A stretch of DNA of 64,000 bases from Acanthaster planci (taxonomy: Eukaryota > Echinodermata > Asteroidea > Valvatida > Acanthasteridae). The notes under the pieces are model-generated. The model had not been told where the DNA came from and ran no database searches. It saw nothing but the letters and a program-made list of their open reading frames with translations. Numbering within the stretch: position 1 is the stretch's first letter; each line of letters begins with the position of its first letter. The stretch is from contig NW_019091444.1 of the NCBI RefSeq assembly GCF_001949145.1, positions 1 through 64,000 on the forward strand, given 5' to 3'. Positions 12,729 to 25,453 of the stretch are shown here, piece by piece. Made by a program: the position numbers and the translations under genes.

Positions 12729-13052
12729 TTCCCAAGTGGACAAACATTATTCTCCCATCTTTAATTTCATCGATGCTCTTGCACGTGTTGTTTTTCAGGT
12801 GGTACCCTTTTCCACGTCGTGGGGGTTTCCAGTTGGAAAGAATTGTACATGTTTAAAATTGTATGTAGAACTATGCGGGTTGTGCTTGCAAAACAAATAA
12901 ACTGACGAAAAATGGAATTTTTTATTTACTCTTAGTTTTTTCTGTATAAATACCAAGGTTTTCGCTGTACTTTTCCCATATATGCACTTGAATTTGTCTT
13001 TGAATTCCCTTGCACTCACCCGTTTAGATTATGGAACGATCTGAGAAGAAAG
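12729..13052. promoter_or_regulatory. Shared head-to-head promoter, METTL18 / GTF3C4
   Basis: 324 bp separate the METTL18 ATG (complement, 12728) from the GTF3C4 ATG (13053), so both transcripts must start here or just upstream of each other. No obvious TATA box was seen at a fixed distance. The AAGATGGCGGC word at the GTF3C4 start matches the YY1 consensus often found at animal initiators. Confidence 0.65.
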
Positions 13053-13123
13053 ATGGCGGCGCCCATGAAGCTATTTCATTCTCCAGTCAGTTTGGACGCT
13101 GTTGCTTGGTCAGAAGACAATAG
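13031..13123 (+). other. Out-of-frame upstream ATG / overlapping uORF of GTF3C4
   Basis: An ATG at 13031 opens a 30-codon frame that overlaps the GTF3C4 start in another frame and stops at TAG 13121-13123. If the transcript begins upstream of it, this uORF could lower GTF3C4 translation. If transcription starts at the YY1-like site, it is irrelevant. Confidence 0.35.
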
Positions 13124-16100
13124 AATAGCCATTGCAACTCCAAAATGTGTTTATGTTTTCGTAAGTTAATAGGAAGAACAATTGTAATAAAGAAAAACAA
13201 AAGTTTTGGGGGTTATTATGTAGAAATTTCTTGACTCCGGGCCCCGTGCCTTGGCTATGCGTTTTATAACTTACATTACAGGCCTATGTCAGATTGTCAA
13301 TGTCAGTGACGGTGACAGCTGAGTGCCGTAGTATAGTACCCAGACCGTCATGACCGTCATGATAGTCAAAATTATCATACCCTAACATTTAAGAAATAAC
13401 ACTTATTTAGTGACTCCAAAATGTGAAATAAACATGACCCATTATTGAGTTCTTCCCTTTTTCAACAGTCTCTGCAGTGTGACCCATCTGAACAGAATAG
13501 TGACTTTGTCTATCTCAAGTCCATCATCAGGCGGCATGCCACCATTTTGGAGTTTGATGTCGGCATTACTTTGAGCACGTTAAAGGAGGATAAGAGACAA
13601 TACCGTAAGTTAATGGAATCAAATGATTTGCATGAGCAATGGTTCGTCTAAAAGGGGAAAAATTGTGTTTTGACAGATACATCAGTGCCTTGGCAAGAGA
13701 TTTAAAATATGTCACTTGGCTTTACAGGTGCTACACATTATGAACTCCAAGTGTTTGAAGTTTGGAGGTTATGCAAATTACTTGGGCGTTCGTTGACCTG
13801 TATCTCAAGAATAAGCAAATGAAATAAAAAAAAGAAAAATTTCCGGCAGTTTCTCAAACAGGCCAATTGTCACACCAAATATCATTTCGGTCCATGAGGG
13901 TCAGCTGTAAATCCTTGTTGAAATGACACGGAATGGCTCACTTGGGACAGCCTAAACTGCAACACTGCAAATATTACTCCTTGGCAGTGATTCGGAGTGT
14001 TGCAGAATATTGGATTGCAGTAATTCTGCCGTTATTTAAAAGCTGTCTGATGTCTCTTACATTTTCTAGAGTGAGGTTTTTCAACCCCAACTAATAAGGA
14101 GCATCTGAATGGACTTCTGAGTTTTTCTCCTTTTCAGATGTGGTGCGGCCCTTCCTGACAGACCGGACGCTTTGCCCACCTCCGCACATTTGTCAAGAGG
14201 ACAGTATTGAGAGGAACAGCTTCAAGCTGGTCAGGTGGTCGCCGGCCGGCACCCAGAGATTTGACAGGTCTGCCTCTCAGTCCAAATTGAAATACTACCA
14301 AGTTTGAGCCAAGAATCTCTGCAAGAGCTAATGTTTAAATGCTGCAGATGTGATGCAATTCTTGATATATCCTTAAACTGGAAATAAAAGTAACGTTGAG
14401 TGATCGGGTATTGTTGCCTTTTTGTTGTCTGTTTCATCGTTTTTTGACAAGAAATCTTTCGTATTTGCTCAGTATTTTATTAGCCTGCTTGGGATTGGAT
14501 CACAGACTCACAGTCTACAAGAGGACGTCTAAGAAAGGCAAACTGGCCATGGTAAGTTCTGGTAAAGAAGTGATAATGGCAAACTGTCTTGCCTTGAGAC
14601 GTAAGTTATCTTGTGCTTGAACACAGCCGCAGTCTTGGATGGAGCATGTTGCCTTGATAAACTCTGACCCGAGGTCAGCTAAATTTGAATAACTGAGTGT
14701 TGGCAGTCAGAGTACAGGTAGAGCGTACGGCAGCTAGAATCATGACGACCACAACCTGCCACTGTTCAGTGAGGTCATTTCTCCAGCGTAGATTATCTCT
14801 GACTTTGTGTCCGTGAGCAAGATACTTTCCCTTCAGAGGACCCCATCTGGCCCCAGATGGAAGTAATGAATCACAGCAGAATCACTGTGATGCAGTATGG
14901 GTCAGTAAGCAACAAAATGTTTATACGTGCGGCTAAGTTGCAGCTCAGGGTTATTTTGAAGTTGACAGACAAGAACCTTGAAGTTAGAATGTGAAAGTGG
15001 CTGGGCTGTGCATTTGTTAATCCTAACAAATCTTATAAGCCCTATGGTGAAATTGAAGAATCAGGGAAGGTTAGGGTTAACCCCTTCGCTCCGGGAGACG
15101 TCGACTGCCACGGCTTTGTGTGAGGATTAGTGCATAGCACACATACACTCTATTCATGATGCACGTGCGGTTTCAACGTGGGCCAGCTGCTGGACAGGGC
15201 TTTGCATACTGGGCATACTGCAGCCCAGCAGTCGCGGTCAAAGAAACCCGGCGTGAATGGGTTAATGGTTATTTAATTTCATGAAGTTCAGTGGCCCAAG
15301 TGCAATTAGATTTATTCAGCTGTGCTCATCTGGTGTTTTTTTACAGGTTGCGGATCTCTCCCTCGTTTTGAGCCAGCTCCTCTCCCAGCGAAGGTACGCT
15401 CATATCAGTGAGGAACCACGCCCTCGTCTACCCACCTCAGCCTCGCCAGAGGCTCAATGCGCAGAATTCAGGCATCGTGTCTACATGCTAGCTGCTGTCA
15501 GTAAGTGCAGAGACCACAATGCAAGCACCCCCTCGGTGGTGAAAATGGGAGAGGTGGAGAGGACTACGGGGTGCAGTGGGCCAACCTTCTGCATCTGAAA
15601 CTTAAACATTCTTTTCGTGAAACAATCTTCCACAACCGTGAATCAGAAAGAAAAAGGCAATTTGCTGATGGCAGAAATATGAAAATATTGTGAATAAGAT
15701 CAACCGATCATGCACAGATCAAGCGATCAAGGACACTGCTCGAGTGGAAATTAGCATTACTTGGTATAAATAAATTGATTGTTGTTTAATGTGTTGTTTC
15801 TGATAGCCGAAATATTGCAGTTGTACCTTTCACTTCATTGACCCGGGTTCAAATCCCATCTCAGCTGAAACTGGTGTTGTTTAAATCTCAACTTGACACC
15901 GTTGTTTTTTTCTCCACATTGTTTATCAGTGATTCTCCCCTCTGCAACCAAACATTTTTCCATCATCCTAACCTTTTAGTTTCTCAAGGCTCAAAACTGA
16001 CAGTACTGTGGGTATTTTGAGGCATCCTTGTTTCATGATCAGACATAAACAGTAAGATAGCAACATTGCCAACACCGGATCATTATAGGCCTGTGAGCGT

Positions 16101-19100
16101 TGTACAACGTTACAATCATCACCGGAGATATGTTGTGGTGTGTTCTATTTTCTCAGCAATGGACTGGTCCGGTACCTTTGGCCCCACGTCGGGTCTCAAC
16201 CAGGCAGAGGGACTTCCACTTGATGGCATAAGTGAATACGAGGAAAACTCATTCAGATTATTGGCAGTTGCTATGAAAAGCGGTCACGTTGTAATCTGGA
16301 AGTTCCGAGTGCATTTGAAGAGCGAGTAAGGAAGGCTTGATAAAGATATTTTCATTGAGCAAACATTTTGCCTTAGCACAAATCATGGTGCAGCTTACAA
16401 TGGCTTTCATTCTGTGATCTAATGTACTCATTAACTATTGACAACAGTAGTTATTCAAGCTTATGTTGTCTCTACGTTGTGTTTGAAGTTAAACTAGACT
16501 GCAGTAGCAGGTACATCGGTGGTGCATGCACATGGTTGGTTTACTTGCAGACACACCAAGTTGCGTGGATAATTCTTACCTTCATTTTGGATTTTGGACA
16601 GGGCCGACATCAGTTTATACAGCACGTTTGACAGTGGGTACCAGTGGCCAGTGTCCCTCTCATGGTGTAGGGAGCCAGCTGTGCTGATTGCCGGTCAAAC
16701 TACAAAAGGTAAGAAAACTTTATTTTTAGACTTTTGGGTTGGTGGTCAAACTCTCGTAGAGAGGCAACTTCGTTGTCTCCATACTCTGGTTTGTGGAACG
16801 TTGTGGCCGTTTGGCCTGCAAAAGTAAACTCAACATCTTTGGGGGCTTGTTTTGTCAATTGTTGGTTTGAGTCCAGCCAGTGTGTTTGCAACAGCTTGTG
16901 TTCGTGGGCGAGACATTTTATCACAAGCTGCTTCAAACCCTGGAGTGAATCGGCATCTTTCTGTCTGCAGAGGTAGTTAATGCCTATGGCTTAGCAGCTT
17001 GCTCCTTCAGTGGCTCGTTGAGCAGGGGTGACAATAATGCAGAGCTTTGGGAACCCCTGTTAGCAGATACATGCTCTTAATAAATATTCATTGTCATTNN
17101 NNNNNNNNNNNNNNNNNNNNNNNNNNNNNNNNNNNNNNNNNNNNNNNNNNNNNNNNNNNNNNNNNNNNNNNNNNNNNNNNNNNNNNNNNNNNNNNNNNNN
17201 NNNNNNNNNNNNNNNNNNNNNNNNNNNNNNNNNNNNNNNNNNNNNNNNNNNNNNNNNNNNNNNNNNNNNNNNNNNNNNNNNNNNNNNNNNNNNNNNNNNN
17301 NNNNNNNNNNNNNNNNNNNNNNNNNNNNNNNNNNNNNNNNNNNNNNNNNNNNNNNNNNNNNNNNNNNNNNNNNNNNNNNNNNNNNNNNNNNNNNNNNNNN
17401 NNNNNNNNNNNNNNNNNNNNNNNNNNNNNNNNNNNNNNNNNNNNNNNNNNNNNNNNNNNNNNNNNNNNNNNNNNNNNNNNNNNNNNNNNNNNNNNNNNNN
17501 NNNNNNNNNNNNNNNNNNNNNNNNNNNNNNNNNNNNNNNNNNNNNNNNNNNNNNNNNNNNNNNNNNNNNNNNNNNNNNNNNNNNNNNNNNNNNNNNNNNN
17601 NNNNNNNNNNNNNNNNNNNNNNNNNNNNNNNNNNNNNNNNNNNNNNNNNNNNNNNNNNNNNNNNNNNNNNNNNNNNNNNNNNNNNNNNNNNNNNNNNNNN
17701 NNNNNNNNNNNNNNNNNNNNNNNNNNNNNNNNNTTCATTTTCATTAATTATTTTGCAGCATGGCTTGCAGTTGGTGATAGAGAGGGGCGTATCTCAGTTT
17801 GGAGCTTACAGGAAGACAGTGAAAAGTCAATACCGACTTTCGATAAATGTCTGGATGTCTGGAAAGACAAGGACTTGATGTCTGTATCCAATATGGCGTG
17901 GACCACGGTTGCTCCCACAGAGGTAAATAATTTTGCTAAGAGCGTTATGACTTGCCTTCAAAGGTCCTTTGAAAAATTGTCACATCTTGTGAGGACATGT
18001 CTGGGAGAAGTACAGACTTATTGAAAGATAGGTTGGAACCAGTCCATTAAACTATCAGCCTAGTGGAAACGATGCATTTTGAAGCATTGATGAAAACCCT
18101 CCACCAATAAAAATCTCAGCAAGATTGCTGTCCAGTGTCTTTGATGGCAAGCTTGATTCAACTGCTGGGCATTGCCTCATGCGCTGTTGTTTGTGTTCTT
18201 TGTGGAAGTATGTTGCCTAGTGGTTAAGGATTTAGAACTCTGAAAAATTAGGGTCAGGGCTCAAAGCCAGCTGCTGGCTACAGGCTGTGACCTTGGACAA
18301 GTCACTTTACTGCCCACTTGCACGTCTTCATCCAGGGGTATGAATAGTTACCTGTGAGGGTACGGATGATTTCTTGTGTTTGATGGTCTGATTCTCCATT
18401 TGTGTCCGAAATGGTGGCATCAAGCTGTAAACTTCCCCAGGAGCTGAGGGGGTTTCAGAGAATGTTAATGGGCCAATGAGCTGGGATAATGATGTATCAC
18501 ATTGAACACCAGTGACGGTAGATATATGTGCTTTATGAATATCTGTGACTTCTCCCCGGCGCAAATTCATCCTTGGAAATACTTGTCCATGGTACCCGCC
18601 GCTACATCTGACTCGAACCAGCCAGCCGACACCGGCAAGCTGGGTGGTCGAGTGGTTAAGACGTCTGCACTAGTAAGTAGTAAGTTGTGGGTTCGAGGCC
18701 CACCAGGGTACGCTTGTGGTTTTTTCACAAGCCTTCAGGGGCAAACACAGAGTACACAGTGTAATAACACACCCCGGGCAGGGCAAAAATCCACAATTAA
18801 TTTATGAATATCCCTGATTGTTATTATGATCATCTTCAATCCTTATCATTAAGTCCAAAATGCAGTTCTAGTGTCTGTTGAAAAGGACCTAAGTGTCTTA
18901 AGCCTTTACTTAGGTGCAAGTTATAATATCTTTCCTTAAAGGAGTCGCCAGGTACTGCAACCCTTGTTGTGACCAAAGGCCTATTTCTCATGGCATTCCT
19001 GGTTGACCTGGGCAGCAGGACTGTGGTTCGGCACACCCACACCCCTGACCAACACACTGTACCGGCATCAAGTAAGAAATATTCTGGCCAGAGCTTATCA

Positions 19101-22100
19101 AGAGAAATTTAGGTAGATGAACGGATGAATAAGTGGTTCTTTATTGCTAATCACGTTTCTCTCTATAGTGTCGTAGTTGAGTCCATTGCAAGTCGTTTCA
19201 TGAGTCCCTTCATCACAAGCTTAGTCAGAAGTCCAGTCATAAGTAACGTGGTGAACAATGATGAAGGAATGCTTTTGCCAGAGTTCTCTTGAACAGCTTG
19301 TGACTTTCTTTGTGACTGAATGGCTTTTGATGGAGTTGCAGGGACTTGTGATGGTCTTGACTATAAAACTTTTACTGTTGGTAACGTGTTATTGAAATGG
19401 AACAAAACGCACATAGTTGAAATGAAAATGCTACTTGGTGCAGCAAAATACAACAGGGCTGAATTGGTGACCGCTGCTGAATGCTGTAAAATGGGACACA
19501 ACTGAAATGAGAGCCATGTTGAATGCAACAAAATGCAAAACAGCCACAGTAGAACCTTACCGAATACAACAAAGTGGAACACACGACTGAAATGAGAACC
19601 GTGCTTAATACAACAAAATGTAAAACAGCTGTAATAGGACCTTACTAAATGCAACAGTTTGCAACACATGGCTGAAATGGAAACCATACTGAAAACAACA
19701 AAATGCAACACAGCTGTAATAGGACCTTACTAAATGCAACAGTGGGCCACAAATGGCTGAAATGAGAACCATGCTGAAGACAAAACGAAACACAAGCACA
19801 ACACAACTGCAACGCAGCTGAAAACAAGCTCCCCACCAAATACAGCAGTACTTAACACTGAAATTGCATTGCAACAACTTTGGACCACTGTACCTTAATC
19901 ACCAAAATATATCATTTCAGTAAATGCTGTCTTTCATTGAAGGTATGTGTGTTTCTGGAAGCATAGTGTTGACAAGTAGCACATTTGGTGCGGTTCATCA
20001 GACCGTCATCGACTGGACAAAGTCGGGTAAATGTCTTTTTTTCACTGTTCCTCACCACAGAACTCTGCTTGCCGCACTAGCATTTTGCTCAACAAAACAT
20101 TATACAATGCTTATTGCTTCCAACTGGTTCCCTGGTAAATCTTCCTTTTCTTCAAATTGCAAACGTAGACCGAGTTTGGGAGATGGAAGTTTTGGAACCC
20201 CCAGATGCAAACACCAAGTCTTCGGGTATTGCACTCTCGCCCCATGGCATCTTTGTAGCAAAAGCAGTGACGTAAGTGTCCTCGGGTATCATTAAATGAA
20301 CCAATAAACTCATCCAGGCTCTCCTGTCACTTGCCCCTTCCAACCCCGCCCGGAAGACCTTTCATAAAGACAAGTCACCAGTTAAGCATGGTGAACAGTT
20401 GACGTAGGAACGCTTTTGTGGAGGTTGTTTTGAACAGACGCAAAGATGAAGCTGCCGCAAACTGCTCACTGACTGGTAAGAAGTGAAATAAATCAATCAA
20501 AAATAGCGCGGCCTGACGTCAGGACGCACTTTTTTTGATTGATTGTTTTGAATAGTACGCGTGATAGACTTGTGGAAGGTTGTGAGGACATGTGATGACG
20601 TCAAAAAGGGTGATGTCAAGGTGTCTTTAAATTTTTCAGGGCTCGCATTGGCAAGAGGAAGCCTTACCCAAAGTCCCTGAATTTTCACACTTTGGGAAAG
20701 ATGGACACCGTCCTGGCCAGATTGCTGGACTGCCAAAGTAAGTGAATAACCATGAAGTGAGTAATCACCAGCCCCAGTCGCCACCTGTCCAGCACACCTG
20801 TTGGTACAGAAAGATGACCAGATGAAGCGATTGTGCACTTTCCGCTTTCCGTCTTATTACCAATGCTAAAACTGTCATTCATGGGTCACACTGAATGTGT
20901 CTGACCAACAGCATGCAGGTGTACAAGAATGAATGTGTCTGGCTGCAATTTTTTTATTCTATCCGTCGCACTTAAAATGTGAAACATTCATTTTTTCTAT
21001 ATTCAACACTTGAAAAATCAGTGAACTAAAATGTTTGTATGTAACCTTTCATGGCTTTTCTGAGGGATGAGGCTTCAGTCAGGTCTCATGACAAACTTTT
21101 GGAAGGGAGGGAAATGAACCCCCCCCAAAAAAAATTGCCTTTCTCATTATTTCTCCCCACCCAATTTTTGGTGCTCTTTTGCCACCATTGTCCTCTGATC
21201 TCCCCCTGAATTGGGCTTGATGGAGGTTTCTGTTTTTCACAATTGCTTCTTCCAGGAGACCTGGGCGAGAAGACTGACCTGCTAGAGTTCATCCGCCAGA
21301 CGGCGGTCAACGCAGTCAACGGCCTCCCTCCGGAGTTAGAGTCCCTCGCCGACGGGGAGTCGATCGTCGAGGCCTCGCGGGGCCGGGAACAGGACCGCTC
21401 CGACTGCTACACCCTGCGACTGCGGCGGTTCCTGCTGAGGCTGAGACTGGGCAGGGCCCGGGGGGCCGGCAAGGATGCCGAGGGGGAGAACGGGAAGGAG
21501 GGACAGATACAGCAGCTGGTAGGTACACCAGGAGAGTGCTCATCAACTGGATCAAAGCTCATTCCATCTCATTTTGTTTACTAAGACAAGAGACTGATCC
21601 ATTAAGCCCCGCTCCATTATTTTCTGACCGATCTCCGTGTAACGTCCGACCTGCGTGCACAACAGTCTGAAATGCATGCATGGTGCGTACGATGTGTGCT
21701 GTTGGAACATTGGAGAAGAGCACAGGCTAAGTCCCCACTTGTGTAGTGGCTAGGCTTACTGCATCTGTCTATGGCCACTACTGGTTTGGTTTGGTTTATT
21801 TCACATCCTCGTTAACACTGCAGCTAGATGAATAATGAAAATAAAGTCAGTGGAACAAAGATACGCAATGTTGTGATATTAATTCATGTACAATAAATGA
21901 GGATGTAGGATGCTGGGAAAAAAGCTGCGGCTTATACCAGACCCAGCACCCCTTCTTACGATGAACATTCCATGTCTACACGTTTTTGACAAAATATAGT
22001 TACTTCAAATTGTGTCAATACAATACAAATACATTTAGCTGGTTTGGATTGAGGCAGTTAAGGATTAGAAATAAGGTCTTTAGTAATACATGTAAAAAGT

Positions 22101-25100
22101 ACCATGAATATTTATGAGTTAAAATCGCAGGTAAGTAAGAAACTCGTAAGATTTTTCTTGAATAAGCCTTTTGCGAGTTAACTTTGACCCAAATTTTGTG
22201 CACAGAGTTCTTTACAATCACATGAATATAACAACTTGAATTCTCCTTACTAAAACCACTGTTGCTATACTTCGTGATCTGGGGCAAGCTTTTGCTTAGT
22301 TACATGAGAGACGCCTTGCAACAATACACTGTTCTCAATGGATAAGAAGGGCACAAAGGAACCAGTCCATTCCAGAGATGTGGTTGCTATGTGAAAGCCT
22401 GCCCTAAATCGTTAGGTATAGCAACAGTGTCTTTAGTCTGGGGAATTCAAATTGTTATGTTTATGTGCAGTCAGATAACTCAGTGCACCAGACTTTATTC
22501 AAATTTACCTCGCAAATGGCTTATTGATAAACGGTACGCGTTGGGGATAGGCAGTTTAAGCTATTCCATAAAATGCAAGTCGTGTGCAAGTCGCTATGAA
22601 CAAAATTAACACTCCCGACTGACACGGCTCTTTCAACCCATGAGGGGGTGCTTCTACCCGAGGCGGCTACCGACATGGAAGATCTGCCCTATCATTGCGG
22701 CCATATGCCAACTGGCACTCGTGCTTTGTTCTTGGATGGCCTTTCCTCGTTGAGGTACCGAATAGTCTTATCGGCCAATGCCGCATTGGTTACATAATTC
22801 ATTGTCTAAAACAGTTGCTGTTTATGGCTATGGCTATTCTCTGTGCTGGGCCAGAGCTAAAGGCCAAGACAGAGATTTGGATGCGACTTAAAATCGGCCA
22901 ACTATTTCTCACCAACTTTTTCCTGGTAATAGAGGTTATGCGTTGCTGGTGTCCCCAGAGGCTGCTTCTGTTATTCCGTTTAGTTACAATGAATACACAA
23001 AAGGTTTACACGAGCTTTTGCTCCCTGAGGATGCGCTAACACAACTTCCATTGTAAACTGTCCTGTGAATCCTTGGGAATCTTTTGATTAAAAAAAAAAT
23101 CAGGAAATTGGACTTTAAGTCTTAACTTGGATTTTGTTGTTCGGTTAGTGTTAGATGTTTTCTTTCCTGATCTTTGTGTGTCGTTTATTTGAAAAGGAAG
23201 CAGGCATATTGGAGATCGAAAGAGAGCTGCGACAACTGCACATAGTGAAGGCCCTTCAGTCATGGCAAAAAATGTCCACAGAAAAAGTTGCTGACAATGG
23301 TAGGTTAAGCATCTGGTGCACTTTCACTTGTGTGCTTGTTCTTGGCTCTGTAATTTGAATATCACAACAGGGAACTGGTGTGGTTGGCCTGTCATCAATT
23401 TTGCTGGAAGGAAGAAAATTGAAGTGGGAGGGTCTGTGTTTTAAAGTTTCCAAATGAAATTGTCCTTTGCATTTGAAATTTCACTTTCAAAATACAGTTC
23501 TTTATAGAGGTGGACAATCCACTGACATGAGATCAATCAACTTTTGTTCCAAAACAAGAATTTCGATAATCAGCAGAGCTATTGTAATTCAATTTTTAAA
23601 AACTTTTTACTTTCTTGCATAGCAACATCTCATACCACCGCACTGTTGCTGATGGCTGATTGGCTGTCAACCTGCAGCAGAAGCAAGGATGAGCCAATCA
23701 GGAGTCTGGTTACAGAGGCCTATAAATGCAATCCTCACGTAACAGAGGTGGGGAAGAGAGAGTCATGTGACCTGTGCGGAGAAAATATCCTCTGTAAAAT
23801 TGCAAAGAGTTTAAGAACTGTTGTCTTAATGGAAGAATTTTCAACCCCCAAGAAACTAGAAACACCTAAAATGCATACCGTATTATGGAGTATGCAGTTA
23901 TATAAATGAGCTGACCCTGGGCAGTGTTCGTACTTTTCCCATGAACGGTGTTATCTTCAGCAAACACAAACCAACATTTAAAATGATCAAATACCAGAAC
24001 TACAAAGTCTTTTATGCGGTTTCAGGGATTAGAACCTGGATACTCGGATAGGAAATGCATTTCAAATCGGAAGAGCATGTTCCTTGACTATGTCATACTT
24101 ATAGCATTCACCAGTGCAATTTACGACGCCTGCCTCAACGGACACAGATGGAGTGAGTAGAGGGTTTATTCGGTCTTTTGATAGCATTTTGTGTTTGTTT
24201 TATTGCAGTGTTGGTATTTAACTTTTGGGGGGGATGCAAACACTGGTTTTGTTATGAAATTAGTCCATTTCTCGATGGGAAATTGTGCTCACTTAAAAAA
24301 GTCAGGGACTTGGCAATGGATAATATAACACAGCACCTACAAGTGTTCATAAATGTACTTGTTAACCTCATTTCTCTTACAAACTCAGTCCAAGTCTAGG
24401 GTGGGTACAGGATCAAGTTTCTTTTTTAGGGGGGAGGGGAGAATGTGGGAGTTTCATAATGCAGCCTTTTTTGAGGAACTTTGGGGGCTTTTTATACAGT
24501 TCGGGGTGGCAGAGAATTGGAGGTCCTGAGAAATCACCTTCAATTACAATGATTTAAAAACAAAACAAGATTGTTCCTTTTGGGGGGCAGGCTCCTCCTG
24601 GATATGCAAATGAACATAATTTTTAATCACAGACTTTCAATCATCTCCCCAGCTCGGTGTCAGTTGAGCCTACTGCTGTGCCAGACAACGTCCAAGACTC
24701 GCGAGTGTGTGCTCTGTGACGGTTTAGCCCTGTCAGCACAAGACCATTCTGGTAAGGTACTACACAAGCAGGGGATGCTTTCGTGTGCGAACCAATGCTG
24801 CTGTTTTTGGTTGTTCCTACAAGATAAAGAACAGAAGTAATTTTTTATGCCCCATATGATATTTTGGCTCTGTCATTCCTTCCAGCATTTCAGTAGAATT
24901 TTTTTTAACGCTACAAAAAAGAGATATTTTTGGTCAAGCACCGAGTCTGGTTATGGTTGTATTCCCTCGTGTAAAAACAAAGTAAGATGCCATTATTGCG
25001 AGATAACACTAGATCGATATCTCAGAAGTGTACACACGAGATGAAGCGCATCGTAGGTCACAGGAGAAAGCAAAAGCTGTACGCGAGGCTGGAGACCATA

Positions 25101-25453
25101 TTCCAGATCTCATATGCAGGTCAAATTGGTGTGACTTTGGGTGCTTTGTTCTCGGATAACTTAAGCTTTTTGAAATAACTGAGCTGGTTTGTTAACACAT
25201 CCCTGTTGTTTTTGGAGTTACGCTGTTTGAAAGTCCCATATAACATTACCCTCAAGATCCTGCTACCTGTGACGTTGAAATGCAAGCTTTCCTTGAGAGT
25301 TGTTGTAAGTGTCGGCTGGTTCAGGTCACGTTGGCTTTACTTACATGTATACTAACGCTCTTGCTTTCTCCTCACTCGTTAGATTGTGTCTGGCTGAGGA
25401 AAGTTCTACAACAATGCTGCCCCGTCTGCGCATCTGTGTTTGTGCCTTCGTAG
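13053..25453 (+). CDS. GTF3C4: General transcription factor 3C polypeptide 4 (TFIIIC90), 18 exons
   Basis: Subunit of TFIIIC, which recruits RNA polymerase III to tRNA-type promoters. Exons: 13053-13160, 13469-13604, 14138-14267, 14473-14551, 15347-15500, 16157-16325, 16602-16708, 17759-17922, 18942-19071, 19943-20026, 20169-20271, 20640-20737, 21256-21518, 23197-23299, 23623-23784, 24099-24152, 24653-24751, 25383-25453. They sum to 2214 nt (737 aa) in one frame, against about 822 aa in human. Signatures are VAWSEDNRIAIAT, LGLDHRLTVYK, SGHVVIWKF, WLAVGDREGRISVW and SSGIALSPHG. The C-terminal zinc-finger module is CDLC, CLNGHRW, CVLC and CCPVC. ATG 13053 is chosen because the following frame matches the family. 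The gap 17099-17733 lies in an intron; the flanking exons join in frame. Confidence 0.93.
15077..15265. mobile_element. MITE-like element with TTAACCC termini, copy 1
   Basis: It begins TTAACCCCTTCGCTCCGGG and ends CCCGGCGTGAATGGGTTAA, an imperfect terminal inverted repeat. The interior (GGCTTTGTGTGAGGATTAGTG, CAGCCCAGCAGTCGCGGTCA in part) recurs inverted at 25980-26168. It sits in GTF3C4 intron 4. TTAA at both tips may be the target site. Confidence 0.75.
17099..17733. other. Assembly gap (635 N)
   Basis: Run of N in GTF3C4 between the exons ending 16708 and starting 17759. The joined frame reads sensibly (QTTK|AWLAVGD), so a lost coding exon is not required. Confidence 0.99.
18200..18365 (+). 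mobile_element. Probable degenerate SINE
   Basis: TGCCTAGTGGTTAAGGA resembles a tRNA A box. It is followed by a decayed B-box region (GGGCTCAAAGCC) and a core-like GTGACCTTGGACAAGTCACT and GAATAGTTACCTGTGAGG. This order is typical of tRNA-derived SINEs with a conserved central domain. It lies in a GTF3C4 intron. Confidence 0.45.
18635..18800 (+). mobile_element. tRNA-derived SINE
   Basis: A box-like TGGTCGAGTGGTTAAGAC (about 18645-18662) and B box-like GGTTCGAGGCC (about 18691-18701) have tRNA-like spacing. An AT-rich, non-tRNA 3' part follows. No complete acceptor stem was seen, so a SINE is favoured over a functional tRNA gene. Confidence 0.55.
19195..19330 (-). repeat. Dispersed repeat family, inverted copy
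   Basis: GGTGAACAATGATGAAGGAATGC and TTGAACAGCTTGTGACTT (each in part) are the reverse complement of the words at 41660-41735. A further degenerate copy follows at 20370-20480 (GGTGAACAGTTGACGTAGGA). Confidence 0.55.
19340..19870. repeat. 85-bp tandem repeat, about five to six degenerate units
   Basis: The word (A/G)CTGAAATG(A/G)(A/G)A recurs at 19501, 19586, 19671 and 19756, exactly 85 bases apart, with a weaker copy at 19416. Each unit also carries TACAACAAAATG-like and TAGGACCTTAC-like words. It ends less than 80 bases before the GTF3C4 exon at 19943. Confidence 0.85.
20370..20480 (-). repeat. Dispersed repeat family, degenerate inverted copy
   Basis: AAGCATGGTGAACAGTTGAC, ACGCTTTTGT and TTTTGAACAGAC follow the same order as the copy at 19195-19330. 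It lies in a GTF3C4 intron. Confidence 0.45.
22165..22521. mobile_element. Foldback/MITE element, copy 1 (partner 46732-47086)
   Basis: 357 bp with long imperfect inverted arms of over 100 bases. The left arm starts AGCCTTTTGCGAGTTAACTT and the right arm ends CTCGCAAATGGCT. The centre includes GCAAGCTTTTGCTTAG, CACTGTTCTCAATGG and GGAACCAGTCCATTCCAGAG, which recur in the opposite orientation in the MED16-intron copy. No coding capacity. Confidence 0.85.
23785..24098 (+). other. Candidate U12-type AT-AC intron in GTF3C4
   Basis: The donor reads ATATCCTCT (consensus ATATCCTTT). A branch site TTCCTTGACT begins at 24080, and the intron ends CATAC with the branch adenosine about 11 bases from the AC. 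This cut yields CDLCGEIIAFT, equal in length to the human zinc-finger segment CSLCKEILPFT. The best GT-AG alternative (donor 23794, acceptor 24104) adds one residue. Confidence 0.8.

Noticed and set aside
14780-14900. SINE-like GTCCGTGAGCAAGATACTTTC
   Set aside because: Only a short match to a SINE-type core, with no promoter boxes seen. A similar case lies at 16890-16920.
15838-15860. Isolated perfect B box (GGGTTCAAATCCC)
   Set aside because: No A box at a suitable distance and no tRNA fold. At most a SINE remnant, too weak to list.
17047-18024. Long frame running through the N gap
   Set aside because: Mostly undetermined bases. Only 17759-17922 is a supported exon, of GTF3C4.
23794-24104. 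GT-AG alternative for the GTF3C4 intron
   Set aside because: In frame, but it adds a residue to the zinc-finger segment and has a poor donor, while the AT-AC signals fit the U12 consensus closely.
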